The notes under the pieces were generated by a model that ran no database searches, had not been told where the DNA came from, and saw only the letters and a list, made by a program, of their open reading frames with translations. Shown piece after piece: positions 1 to 10,065 of a stretch of DNA of 48,178 nucleotides. The first letter of the stretch is position 1. Every line of letters starts with the position of its first letter. The position numbers and the translations under genes were made by a program. Location: assembly GCA_000277445.1 (NCBI GenBank), contig AJWJ01000130.1, positions 1 through 48,178 on the forward strand, given 5' to 3'. The DNA is from Polysphondylium violaceum. Taxonomy: Eukaryota; Evosea; Eumycetozoa; Dictyosteliales; Dictyosteliaceae.

Positions 1-33
1 TGTGTGTGTGTATTGTAAATGTAACTCGGGTGC

Positions 34-137
34 CACACAAAACCTAAAAATAAATTTGATGAGGTAAAAGGTCAAATCAGCACACAAACAATTTCCTCAT
101 TCATCCTTTTTTTTTTTTTATTTTTAGGTTTTGTGTG
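34..137. repeat. Inverted repeat upstream of tubulin cofactor C
   Basis: Positions 34-54 and 117-137 are perfect inverted copies (21 nt), with a 62-nt loop that contains a T run. A second, shorter pairing links 31-41 with 148-158, next to the start codon at 161. The stem would lie in the promoter or 5' leader of the tubulin cofactor C gene. It could fold in the RNA or be the footprint of a small foldback insertion. No function can be assigned from sequence alone. Confidence 0.75.
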
Positions 138-160
138 TTTAGGTTAGTTTGTGTGGCATC

Positions 161-1535
161 ATGATGAACAACCCCAACAATAACGGTAACAACAAAGGCT
201 CGTCAACCCTCGATTCCATTTCCAAAGAGATTGAGGATCGTGATGAACAGAGAAAACTACAACAACTCAGGAACAAAGAAATTCACCAGCAGACACAGAT
301 AGATCTGTCAAACTCGAATAATATTACAAAATGTATAAATGAGATTAATCAATTAGAAAAAGGTACCCTTTACTTGCTTTATTATAGTACTTGGTCGTAG
401 TAACTAATAGAAATAATAATACTATTGTATAGAGATTGAAAATGAGTTGCAACAAATAGATTTATCGACAAGTAGTAAAGATTCGACGACTACTCCTTTA
501 ACGATAGATTCTATAAAGAATACATTTAATGATATAGAGCACAAGATAGCTACAATGAGTCTATTGTTGGCTGAATCTAATCATTTTCTACCGTTGTTTG
601 AAATTAAGAACTTGAATTTAGTAAGTACTGTTTTGATTGATGAGTTTATTCTATCTATGTACTAACATCACAATCAATTACTATCGGTAGACCATATCAA
701 ATGTACAAAAGAATACAAATACACTAAAGGATAAAGTTATTCCTAAACAAAAGTTTTCTTTTAAAAGAGCAGCGAAATCATCTACACCAAAGGTTACAAA
801 TAATACGACTATTGATACATCTATACCATCACCTGCTGTAGCACCATTGGTTGATAATGAATCTATATGTATGTATAGGGTTGCTGATAGATATCTAAAA
901 ACAGTACATGCTAATAGATACATACGTCTGTACTATAGTTGATAACAGTAATATTAAAGGATTTAACGGTAAAGAGTTGGTGTATCCACCAACAGCAACA
1001 ACATCAACATCATCATCGTCAGACACTATAAACGATTTATTGATTTCAAATTTAGTAGATTGTAAAGTAATATTAAAGATGAAGGTTTTAACAGCATGCA
1101 AGATAAACAATATAAAGAATTGCACTATTATTTCTCATTCACCAATCGATGGATCAATATTTATAGATAATTGTATTGATACAACATTTTCTTTTTCATC
1201 AAGACAAGTAAGTATACTCTGGTGTTGTTGTCTCTTTCTGATTCTAACATTATAGAATACTATAGATTAGAATTCATTATAGTAGCAATTGTAGATTTAA
1301 TATATTTGTTAAAAGTAATCCAATCATTGAGGGATGTAATGGTATCAAGTTTTCATCCTATCCTCATAGACAACTACAACTCACAGATCAAGATTACTCA
1401 AGATTTATGCAATACAATTTCGATTTAATCAATATCAACGCAGATACTGAGAAATACAAGGACGTAAATGATTTTGATTGGCTACAAACTAAACCATCAC
1501 CTCATTGGGAATTAGTAAAAGAGGAACAAGAATAA
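161..1535 (+). CDS. tbcc: Tubulin-folding cofactor C (TBCC domain), 5 exons
   Basis: Exons 161-362, 433-620, 691-868, 939-1207 and 1266-1535 join in frame to about 368 aa, close to the usual family length (about 345). The N-terminal 130 residues are Asn/Gln-rich and helical, as in the spectrin-like N-domain of cofactor C. The last two exons carry the beta-helical TBCC domain. Visible marks are SIFIDNCIDTTF, then after the last intron IRIHYSSNCRF followed by NPIIEGC, matching the family pattern RIH...PIIEDC, including the Arg that acts as a GTPase-activating finger on beta-tubulin in characterised members. The protein should act in the cytosol with cofactors D and E to release native tubulin dimers. 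ATG at 161 is followed by a second ATG at 164; either could serve. All five exon junctions follow GT..AG. The gene ends 43 bp from the convergent gene downstream. Confidence 0.88.
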
Positions 1536-1578
1536 TAAATAGATAAACAGTCGTCGAGTAATAGAGTAAATACAGAGT

Positions 1579-2877
1579 TTATATATTTTCATTGATCTTT
1601 TTCTTTATAATACATTTGGTGTTTGTGGTAGTAGCTTGGATGTGTTGAATCAGGGCATCAATATCAATGTCTTTGACCATATGTGGAAGATAGAGGGTTT
1701 CCAATACACTGTTGTTATCGAGTATTGGTACCAAGACATTGGCAGACATAAAGGTTATTTGGTTGAAGCCGGCATCCATCTCAATTAGGTTGCTACGCAA
1801 GTTGAAAAACAATTCTTTGATAGACTTGTTGTTGGAAAATGTATCGACAATATCATCGATCGTGCTTCTTGGAAATAGATTACAACACTTGTTTTGATCA
1901 CTGATTGACAAATAGGTGAGCTTGGTATGGTTTCGAATGGACTCCAAACAGCTGCGCCACAGGGAATACTCTTCCTCACGTACGCCGAGTGGGATGTCAG
2001 GGTTGACGATAAATAGATCGAAGAGCCTGAGATCCGTGAACCTTAAGAAAAAGGATAGAGTCTCTAACCGATTGGACTGCAGGAATTGGTAGAGCGCACC
2101 CAAGGGCACTGTGTCTTGTATGACAACATGTTCAAATTGTTTGACCGTCGATATCTCTTTATAGCACCTGATGCTGTCAGGCCCCTTTGACAGACAAACC
2201 AATGACCGAGGCAACAGATTCTTGACCAGCTGACCAAGAATAATAGAGTTGTGGTCTGTATCAATTTGAGAAAAGGTTATCTTTAACAAAGAAACCTCGA
2301 GATTACCGCCATTGTGTACCCGCTTTGCTTGAGAGTACTGTACAATCCTTTTTCTCTCCTCCTCTCTTAGTCGCCCAACGTGGAAATCAAATTCTATCTC
2401 TAGATCTTTTCCACCATCTGAGCAGGCTTTCCTTAAATAATACAGGTTATTGAAATCCCCCATAAAATCTATACTATCGTCTTGATTCTCTATTCTGATG
2501 CATCGCAATAACTCCAGACAGTTCTTTTTCAGTATGTCGCATAGGTTTGTATTTAGTTCAAAATAATCAATCTTTATCTTTTGAACAAGATCACTAGTTA
2601 TGTATCGATACTTGTTGTGACTATTCCCAATACCCTGACTAAATTTTATTTCAATATCTCGTAGATTGATAAAGTTGCTGTTGTACAATGATCGACACAT
2701 TTCAAACCAACTCCAATTCACAAAGCAGTATCTTTTGCCCCAATGATTTTTAAATTTCGATGTAGTGCTGCCTATCGAGTTGTAGAACCTATTGTAGCCT
2801 TGATACAACACCATATCATCCTCATAGATAAGAGTCAATATCCGTTTTATTATTATATTGGGCAATGCTGAATTCAT
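1579..2877 (-). CDS. Dictyostelid F-box-like / leucine-rich protein
   Basis: A single uninterrupted frame of 432 aa. The N-terminus (ALPNIIIKRIL, then a conserved Trp-rich stretch VNWSWFEMCRSL near residues 53-64) resembles the degenerate F-box-like start of a large dictyostelid family. The rest has irregular leucine-rich segments, such as LTYLSISD and SIKELFFNLRSN, with no clear FNIP repeat. F-box family members usually recruit substrates to SCF ubiquitin ligases, but that role is inferred only from resemblance. Base composition is noticeably less AT-rich than flanking DNA, supporting real coding. Its 3' end faces cofactor C; its 5' end is followed by about 120 bp before the next gene. The exact family is uncertain; hypothetical protein is the safe fallback. 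Confidence 0.7.
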   Translation of the reverse strand: MNSALPNIIIKRILTLIYEDDMVLYQGYNRFYNSIGSTTSKFKNHWGKRYCFVNWSWFEMCRSLYNSNFINLRDIEIKFSQGIGNSHNKYRYITSDLVQKIKIDYFELNTNLCDILKKNCLELLRCIRIENQDDSIDFMGDFNNLYYLRKACSDGGKDLEIEFDFHVGRLREEERKRIVQYSQAKRVHNGGNLEVSLLKITFSQIDTDHNSIILGQLVKNLLPRSLVCLSKGPDSIRCYKEISTVKQFEHVVIQDTVPLGALYQFLQSNRLETLSFFLRFTDLRLFDLFIVNPDIPLGVREEEYSLWRSCLESIRNHTKLTYLSISDQNKCCNLFPRSTIDDIVDTFSNNKSIKELFFNLRSNLIEMDAGFNQITFMSANVLVPILDNNSVLETLYLPHMVKDIDIDALIQHIQATTTNTKCIIKKKINENI

Positions 2878-2997
2878 AGTGAAGAGATGATGTGCTTATT
2901 GTATCTGTTGAGCATCATCTATAAAATCTTTTACTCTTATCTTTGCGAAAAAATAAAAAAAAATTGAGTTGGAAAATTCAAAGTATTGTACATTTAT

Positions 2998-3756
2998 TTA
3001 TTCAATATTAATTTTAATAATTTCCCCAACATTTGTTTTGGGAATAGTGATAGTTAATAAACCATTTTCAAGAGTAGCTTTAATATTTACAAGGTCTAAA
3101 GTATGTAAACCATTTAATGGTATTGATTTTTTAAATGATCCAAATAATCTTTCACGAGAATGATAGTGATAGGTAGGTTCTTGTGTTTCTATTTTTTCTT
3201 TTTCCTCTATTTCTTCTTTTTGATTAGACAACGATGGATCTGATTCTGAATGATTTACTTGAATATTACCAAGAGTTTCATTTGAGTTTTTTTTATCTTT
3301 TTCATTTTCATCAAATTCCTCTATGGAAGGCTTTTCTTCACCAATAGTTGTAAATTCATCTTCAAGTAAATCTAACAATTTTTTTTCTTGATTATTTTTA
3401 TCCAATTGTTGTTGCTCTTCTTGATTCTTTTTATCCAACTGTTGTTCATCATCACCACCAGGTGTAGTTGTAGATGTAGAAGCTAAAGATAAAGAATCTA
3501 AAGATGGATATGAACTTGTAGTTGCTGAAACTGTATCTCTTTTTTGTACAACCTTTTTCTTTTCGCCTGAAATAATTAATTGTGAATCTTTAATTTCAAT
3601 AAAAATATCTTCTTTTGGAATTCCTATTACTTCTGCTTCCACCAAGATTTGGTCTTTTAATTCATAGACATCTAATTTTGGTGAATATGTAGTTTGTAAT
3701 TTATTCATTGCACATTTATAGAGATATGGTTGGAAATAGCTGCTAGTTTTAAACAT
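2998..3756 (-). CDS. Small heat-shock protein (Hsp20) with loop insertion, hspG-like
   Basis: Intact 252-aa frame. An alpha-crystallin domain opens with KLDVYELKDQILVEAEVIGI and ISGEKKKV. It is interrupted by roughly 110 residues of Ser/Thr, Gln, Asp/Glu and Lys-rich sequence, then resumes with RERLFGSFKKSIPL, ENGLLTITIPK and a short tail IKINIE containing an I-x-I-type motif. This split-domain layout is the one seen in the dictyostelid hspG group. It should be an ATP-independent holdase binding unfolding proteins as oligomers, probably cytosolic; the N-terminus (FKTSSYFQPYLYK) might alternatively be a weak mitochondrial signal. It shares a 479-bp divergent promoter with another Hsp20 gene, and a heat-shock element there suggests joint stress induction. 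A second in-frame Met at residue 17 is an alternative start. Confidence 0.88.
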   Translation of the reverse strand: MFKTSSYFQPYLYKCAMNKLQTTYSPKLDVYELKDQILVEAEVIGIPKEDIFIEIKDSQLIISGEKKKVVQKRDTVSATTSSYPSLDSLSLASTSTTTPGGDDEQQLDKKNQEEQQQLDKNNQEKKLLDLLEDEFTTIGEEKPSIEEFDENEKDKKNSNETLGNIQVNHSESDPSLSNQKEEIEEKEKIETQEPTYHYHSRERLFGSFKKSIPLNGLHTLDLVNIKATLENGLLTITIPKTNVGEIIKINIE

Positions 3757-4235
3757 TTTGATTGATTGATTATTATTAATTATGTGGAAATATTTAATTT
3801 AAAAAGATTGTAGATATGAAAATTATTTAATTTATGAAATGTTTTTCTTTGTCGATTCAAGAAAATCTTTTAAATACTTTTTTTAATCTTGGAAAATAAA
3901 AAAAAAAAGAATTCTCAATCATTGAAAAAACAAATTAGTTGTCATATATTGGGAGATTCAATTGATGAACTGATTCAGTTTTCATCGGAATCTAAATTAA
4001 AATTTTTTGAAATTTTTTCAAAATTTATAAAAATTTTTTTCATTTCACGAATTTTCGAGAAATAACCTATTTTTGCATACATAATCATTTTATCATTTCC
4101 TAAAAAATTAATAAAACTTTAATTTGCAGGTCCTTCTTGTAAATGAAAAACCTATTTAATGGTGATTAAAAAATATTTTTCATTATCAATTTAACATTTT
4201 TTCAATACATCTAAATACCAATACAGATACAAGCA
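3757..4235. promoter_or_regulatory. Shared divergent promoter of two Hsp20 genes
   Basis: This 479-bp AT-rich region separates the start codons of two divergently transcribed small heat-shock genes and contains no convincing reading frame. It holds a perfect four-unit heat-shock element (listed separately) and a two-unit TTCaaGAA at 3856-3863. The strong element is nearer the + strand gene, the two-unit one nearer the - strand gene. Poly-T tracts near 4015-4040 are typical dictyostelid promoter sequence. Confidence 0.7.
4044..4061. promoter_or_regulatory. Perfect 4-unit heat-shock element (HSF site)
   Basis: The sequence TTCacGAAttTTCgaGAA contains four alternating TTC/GAA blocks with exact 2-bp spacing, the consensus for heat-shock factor trimers (three units suffice). 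It lies about 175 bp upstream of the + strand Hsp20 start codon and about 290 bp upstream of the - strand one. Finding it between two Hsp20 genes makes chance unlikely. Confidence 0.85.
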
Positions 4236-5027
4236 ATGGCCAACTTAGTTTTTACTCCTTTCTCATTTTTAAATAGTCAAGATCAAGCTCCCCATAATTT
4301 TGGACCACACCAAGGTGATAGATTCCATCACGAAAGATCTGACAGTCAAGGACCACATAGTCATGGCCCACATCATAGAGGACCACATCATAGAGGCCCA
4401 CATAGTCATGGCCCACATAGTCATGGCCCACATAGTCATGGCCCACATCATAGAGGACCACACCATGGTGATAGACATGAAAGACCATCATTTGGACCAA
4501 TAGATTTCTTATTTGGTGGACACCCTTTTAGTCATCCATCCCAAACCTCCCCATCTCCATCCCCAACTGCATCTCCAACTGTATCCCCAACTGCATCACC
4601 AACTCCATCCCAATGTCAAAGAGAGAAATCAAATGTATTATTTGGTTGTCCAAGATCACAACCACAAACTGACAAAAAAGAACAAACCTTCCATCCAGAT
4701 TTTGATGTATATGAAGATAATGAATTTGTTTTTATTGAATTAGAAGTTGCCGGTTTAGCAAAAGAAGATATAAATATTGATTGGAATACTGCAGACTCTA
4801 AATTGGTTATCTCTGGTGAAAAAGCTAAAAAAGAATTGGATCCATCTCAAGTGGTAAAAAGGATCACTCAAGAGAGAAAGTTTGGTTCTTTTAATAGAGA
4901 AGTTGTTTTAAATGCAAATTACATTGATTTGAATTCAATTGAAGCAACATTCAAAGATGGTCTTTTATTAATTAAAATTGCTAAAAAAGATGAAAGTTCT
5001 TTAAAAGTTAAAATTAATATTCAATAA
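4236..5027 (+). CDS. Small heat-shock protein (Hsp20) with His-rich repeat N-terminus
   Basis: Intact 263-aa frame. Residues about 20-95 are Gly-Pro-His rich, built from 5-residue units GPHSH and GPHHR. A short Pro/Ser/Thr linker (SPSPTASPTVSPTASPTPS) follows, then a complete alpha-crystallin domain from about residue 150: DFDVYEDNEFVFIELEVAGL, VISGEK, KFGSFNREV, FKDGLLLIKIAK and a tail VKINIQ. The crystallin part is uninterrupted, unlike the divergent neighbour. The role should be a stress chaperone; the dense His pairs could bind Zn, Ni or Cu, which is inference. A heat-shock element lies upstream. An AATAAA-like signal lies near 5062, shortly after the stop. It converges on the methyltransferase gene, 89 bp apart. 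Confidence 0.88.
   Translation: MANLVFTPFSFLNSQDQAPHNFGPHQGDRFHHERSDSQGPHSHGPHHRGPHHRGPHSHGPHSHGPHSHGPHHRGPHHGDRHERPSFGPIDFLFGGHPFSHPSQTSPSPSPTASPTVSPTASPTPSQCQREKSNVLFGCPRSQPQTDKKEQTFHPDFDVYEDNEFVFIELEVAGLAKEDINIDWNTADSKLVISGEKAKKELDPSQVVKRITQERKFGSFNREVVLNANYIDLNSIEATFKDGLLLIKIAKKDESSLKVKINIQ
4350..4469 (+). repeat. 15-bp coding tandem repeat (GPHSH/GPHHR units)
   Basis: Eight successive 15-bp units, with the core cacatagtcatggcc or cacatcatagaggac, encode pentapeptides starting Gly-Pro-His. Three adjacent GPHSH units are nearly identical in DNA, showing recent expansion by slippage or unequal exchange. The array keeps the reading frame because the unit is a multiple of three. Confidence 0.9.
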
Positions 5028-5116
5028 TTATGTACAATCAACTATGACTCTTGTAAATATTAAATAAAACCTTTTTTTCCCAAAGAAATTTAAACTTATT
5101 GTTATTATTTTTTTTA

Positions 5117-5863
5117 TTAATTTTGTTTAATACAAGAAATTGTTAAAAACATGGGTCTATGGTTTTCATTTTTTAAATCTACTCTTTCTTTTAATTGTTT
5201 TTCAGTAGGTCCCCATTCAGATATACCATCGATTTTAAATCCATGTTTGAGACAGGTGTTTACATAGGTTTCTACTTTTCTGTGTTGTTTAATGACTTGT
5301 CCTTTGACCCAATTTGTTTTACGTGACCCTTCGTCTTGGTAATCTGATACAGGCCATATTAAATGATTGCTTTCCAACTCTATGAAACATGGTTGTTTTA
5401 TAGATGATGTATAAATAGGATGTTCTACAGCAAATAGGAAATGGCCATTTGTCTCTAAAGATTGATATATGTTTGCAATAATTCTATCGAGATCCAAAAG
5501 AAAATGTAATGTAAGACAACTAAACACCATATCAAATTGTTTGGTTGGCAAAGAGAATGTTTCTAAATCCTCTATTTGGTAATCAATATATTTTGAATCT
5601 GTTTCACTTGTGAGTTGTTTAGCTTTGTTTATCATATTACGAGACAAATCATATGCAATAATATGACTAGCACCCTGTTGAATTGCATATCTAGAGAATC
5701 GTCCGGTTCCACAACCTATATCACATATTTTCATTCCCTTCATATTGGGAAAGAAACGAGAATAGGAATCCCATTCCTGTATCCCTGATATGTCATTAGT
5801 GTTTCTAGGATACTCTAAATACTTGTTAAAAAACTCATCATCATCATATAAATTTTGTTGCAT
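5117..5863 (-). CDS. Class I SAM-dependent methyltransferase, bacterial-type
   Basis: Intact 248-aa frame without introns. Motif I is ICDIGCGTGRFS (about residues 45-56), followed by the acidic ribose-binding position in IIAYDLS, then DMVFSCLTLHFL. The C-terminal half has AVEHPIYTS, IWPVSDYQDEGSR, VIKQHRKVETYV and NHRPMFLTIS. That C-terminal signature is one I know from a widespread bacterial methyltransferase family of uncertain substrate, so the gene may derive from horizontal transfer; the lack of introns agrees with this but does not prove it. The substrate is likely a small molecule. It stands between a convergent Hsp20 gene and the GMC cluster, and nothing in the context fixes its pathway. 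Confidence 0.82.
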   Translation of the reverse strand: MQQNLYDDDEFFNKYLEYPRNTNDISGIQEWDSYSRFFPNMKGMKICDIGCGTGRFSRYAIQQGASHIIAYDLSRNMINKAKQLTSETDSKYIDYQIEDLETFSLPTKQFDMVFSCLTLHFLLDLDRIIANIYQSLETNGHFLFAVEHPIYTSSIKQPCFIELESNHLIWPVSDYQDEGSRKTNWVKGQVIKQHRKVETYVNTCLKHGFKIDGISEWGPTEKQLKERVDLKNENHRPMFLTISCIKQN

Positions 5864-6001
5864 TTTTATCCGATATATAAATATATTTAATATAATAAAT
5901 CTATATATATTATAATCAAAGTGTGTTGCTTTTTAAATTAAAATTATTTAAAATAAATTAAAATATTTAATTAATTTTTTGATTTTTTACTAAAAAAAGA
6001 A

Positions 6002-7776
6002 TTAATCATTTTCATTTAAAATCATTTGAGATACTTGGGTAGCTAGGGCAATGATGGGGACATTGGGAGGACCAGATGTTGGTTTTGGAAGAGAGGATGC
6101 ATCGACTACACGGAGATTAGAGACACCTTTAACTTTAAATTTACCATCTAGAGGAGCAAATGGATTATTTTTAGCACCACTTTTAACTGAACAACAAGGG
6201 TAATTTAAAAACTGGAATTCTTTTTTAATGTAGTCTATTAAATCAGTGGTTGACTCATTTCCTACATCAACCGGAATAGATGGGCCATAGATTGTGTGTG
6301 ACAAAATACCAATATCTACAAAATATTGTTCCAATGATCTACACTCTTTCAAGGCGTCCAAAAAGATATCAAGTTTTTCTTGACTATCATCAATGTTGAT
6401 ACTGATTTCTGGAGCTTTTGTATGATCATTTGATATAATCTTTACAAAACCTTTATCATTTGTTCCCAATCCCGAGCTAGATTGAATATCACATATAAAA
6501 CCGTTTTTGTTGATATCTAAATTTAAAATATAATCACTAGAAGTCGAGTGTGTAAAATTTTTTCCGATAGTTGGTCCATTTACTTGAAATCCGTCATAGT
6601 ATGACACCCTTTTAGGTAAATCTACATTATTTTTGTATTGATCTGAAAGAGGTCTGCCTTTGTAGGGAATAAGTATTTCATCTTTTAGACCCACTCCAAC
6701 CCCTGGTGAATCAATCACACTCTTTATTCCAATACTCTCTAGATGATCTCTATTGCCAATGCCATTGAGTTGTAACCATTGACTGGTTTTGATAGCGCCC
6801 ATAGATAAAACGATCTCTCTGGCTATATTAATATATCTTGTCCTCTTTACACCAATATTGGATAAGAGTACACCTTTGACTCTAATGGTATTCTTTTTAC
6901 CTTTGACAAAATGATGTTTGATAGCCTTTTCCCCAGTCATTATGTCTAGGTTTTTTTTACCTAGTTGTTTGTCTTTTCTGACATATTGACCAAATGATGT
7001 TTGTCTCTTGGTAGTGTTTGTAACATAATCATATTTCATCATATACATTCTATCTGAAAAAGAACCTCGATGTACACCATTTCTTAGTGGATATGGGTTA
7101 AAGCTATATCCAATGGTTTTGAGAGCATCTTTGATTTCCATAAAAAACTCTCTTTTTTGAGGCAATCTATAAAAATCAAAACGCACCATTATATCTTCCA
7201 AAGCAGATTTTGAATTTTCCCAATTCAATAATGGGTTTTCAGTAGTATTTGACCAATCCTCATAATTTTCATGACTTCCACCCATTACTATCATTGAATT
7301 TATTGAATTTCTATTTCAATATATAGAAACTTGTTAGTATATTAAGAGTAGTATTAATTTAATAAATGTACATACGTTCCACCAATTACTTTTCCAACCA
7401 TATAATCCATTGATTTATTTGATGAATTAGGATACGTTTGTATTATGGCAGGATTAGTGTTTAAATTCCAATTTGTGTTGGTATCCCATATATTGGGGAA
7501 AATGGTATCCCAGACACCTTCCTCTACCAATAAAACTGTGTTGTTGGGATCATCAGCAAGTTTTGAAGCAACAACCGAACCTGCACTTCCTGCACCAAGG
7601 ATTACATAATCATAATAAAGGACTTCATCTGGTTGACCACCATTAGAATAAAAAAAAATTCTATCAGAATCTTTGTCATAGTCTAAATTTACACCACTAA
7701 TATTATCAACCCCAGATATCAAATTATTAAAAAACACAAAGACTAAAAAAAAAATTATTCTGATTTTAAATCTCAT
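6002..7776 (-). CDS. GMC oxidoreductase A, secreted, catalytic His replaced
   Basis: Two exons, 7776-7376 and 7310-6002, give about 569 aa. A hydrophobic signal peptide (residues 1-22, [10 protein letters not shown]) precedes the FAD-binding Rossmann motif [17 protein letters not shown] and LLVEEG. The GMC signature follows at the splice junction ([18 protein letters not shown]), and the C-terminal [11 protein letters not shown] plus [10 protein letters not shown] complete the family. GMC enzymes oxidise alcohols, sugars or choline with FAD. In copies B and C the active-site motif reads [10 protein letters not shown]; here it is [10 protein letters not shown], so the expected catalytic His is Tyr504 and the usual RMG is KSG. 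The enzyme may therefore be inactive or altered, although the frame is whole. It also lacks the intron that copies B and C have after the LLVEEG region. It is the 3'-most of three tandem copies. Confidence 0.88.
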
Positions 7777-7986
7777 TTTTGAAAAAATAAATGATATTGA
7801 CTTTTCAATACTCCCTCTTTCTTAAATTCCATTTCGAAAAAAAAAACAGAAAAATGGTGGGGGGTATGAAATTAAGATTGTTAATTAATTTAATAAAGAT
7901 TTGTAAAATGTCTCACCCCTAACGGGAAACACGATAATGATAATTTGAAATTCATGACTTGAAATTTTTTTTTTTTATTTATTTTT

Positions 7987-9799
7987 TTATTCATCTTGTA
8001 AAATTGTTTTAACAGCTTGGGTGGCTATTACAACCAATGGAATATTGGGGTTACCTGATACTTGAGATGGAAGAGCAGATAAATCAACAACTCGAAGGTT
8101 TTTAACTCCTTTAACTCTAAATTTTCCATCCAATGGAGCCATTGTATTCATTTTAGCACCCATTCTAACGGTACAACAAGGATGAGAGTCTAACGAGACT
8201 GTTTTTTTTAAATACTCAATATAATCATCCATTGATTCAGTGTCTGAAGGAATAGATGACCCACAGGTGGTATTGGAGAGTACACCCGCTTTGACTAAAT
8301 AGTTTTCCATCTTTCTACAATCTCTAATGGCTCCAGCATAAGTTTGCAAATCTGATTGTTTTTCACCTGGATCATAGAAAATTTCTGGATCAAGAGTGTG
8401 ATCATTCGAAGTGACTCTAACATAACCTTCTGAACCGAGTTGAGAGCTCTCAACATCACATTTGAAGCCATCGTTGGTTATGTCAAAATTCATAATATAA
8501 TCACACGAAGTAGAGTATGTGAATTTACCACTGACAACTGGTCCATAAACATGAAGTCCATCATAGAGTGATACTCTTTGAGGGATATATGTGCTTTTAT
8601 ATTTATCAGACAAAGGTCTTCCTCTGTACTGAGTGTACATATCTTCCATTAAACCCACTCCAACACCTGGGGAATCAACAACACTCTTTATTCCAATACT
8701 CTCTAGATATTCTCTATCACCAATACCATTTAGTTGTAGGAACTTAACAGTCTCAATACTACCCATAGATATAATGATCTCTTTGGCTACATTGATATAT
8801 TTTGTTTTTTTTATACCAACATTTGAAAGAAGTACACCTTTGGCTTTTAATTTACCCTTTACTTTACCAATATTTAATTTAATGGCTTTTTCATTTACCA
8901 TTACATCAAGATTTCTTTTCTTGTCAATATCTTTCTGAACATATTGGGAAAAAGATGTTTCTCTTCTGGTGGTGTTTGTAACAGGATCAAATCTCATCAT
9001 ATACACTCTATCACCATAGGAACCTCTTTGTTTACCGTTTCTTAGTGGCTCTGGGTTATAAGTGTATCCCAAAGATTTTAGAGCATCTTTCATCTCTGGA
9101 AACATTACCCTATTTTGAGGTAAACGATAGAAATTGTAATGTACCATTACATCCTCCAAAGCTTCTTTGGCATGAGCCCAATTTAACAATGGATTTTCTG
9201 TAACATTTGCCCAATCTTCATAGTTTTGTTTACTACCTCCCATCACTACCATACCATTATGTGCATTACTAATTATTTTTATATTAGTAAAACTACTTTA
9301 ATCACAATACTATTATTACATACCATCCACCAACCACTTTTGCTCTTAAAATTTCAGCAGGACGATCATTTAAACTTGGTTGAGGTAAAATATCAAATTT
9401 TTTTGAAATAACTGGATCTGGATTTATGATCCAATTTTGTACCCAATTGTCAGTGTTCCATATATTTGGACTATAAAGATAATGTAGTGTGAGTAAAGGA
9501 TAAAATCTATAAATTGTAGTGGTGAATATTTACTGAAGCGCAAAAGGTCCTTCCTCAACCAATAGGACATTTATATCTGGATTTTCAGCAAGCTTTGAAG
9601 CTACAACAGAACCTGCAGTACCAGCACCAAGGATTACATAGTCATAATATAGGACATCATTTGGTTGACCACCATTGGCATAAAAAAAACTTCTATTTGG
9701 ATCTTTTTCATCCACTTCTTTAGAATTGTTGGCAGATTCAACAAGAGAAAATTGAAAAATAATTAAATGGAGTACAAAAACAATGAATAACTTCTTCAT
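7987..9799 (-). CDS. GMC oxidoreductase B, secreted
   Basis: Three exons, 9799-9534, 9470-9324 and 9268-7987, give about 564 aa. The chosen start yields a signal peptide ([21 protein letters not shown]); an upstream in-frame ATG at 9862 would add 21 polar residues before it and is less likely. FAD motif [17 protein letters not shown], then [21 protein letters not shown] across the first intron, and [18 protein letters not shown] across the second. The active-site motif [10 protein letters not shown] with His500 and the second site region [14 protein letters not shown] are intact, so this copy should be a competent FAD-dependent alcohol or sugar oxidoreductase, secreted or in the endolysosomal lumen. 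The substrate is unknown. Copies A and C flank it head to tail, separated by about 200 bp, so each probably has its own promoter. Confidence 0.9.
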
Positions 9800-10065
9800 T
9801 TTATCTCTACACATAAAGTAAAAGTTATTATGATTGTTACTTCTATTGTTTTTATACTCCATGTAATTGTTTTCGCAATTAAATTTAATTTATTCAGAAT
9901 TATATTAAAATCAATGTGTGTGGCAGAGTGGTAATTTTTGGATGGGTGAGAGTGTGCGAAAAAAAATAGTGTTTTTCTATACCCCCACATTATCAGCTAA
10001 TTATAGGGGTGTGTGGAATTAATTAATTTGGGAATGAATGGCGAGGACCATCAATCATTATTTAT

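Noticed and set aside
681-1125. Two - strand frames of 76-80 codons with hydrophobic stretches
   Set aside because: They are antisense to cofactor C exons 3 and 4 and have no independent support.
908-1255. 115-codon frame as a separate gene
   Set aside because: It is exon 4 of tubulin cofactor C extended into both flanking introns; exact GT..AG junctions link it to the TBCC exons.
4350-4469. Regular repeats that could suggest a CRISPR-like or minisatellite locus
   Set aside because: There are no unique spacers and units are in frame within a coding region; this is a protein repeat.
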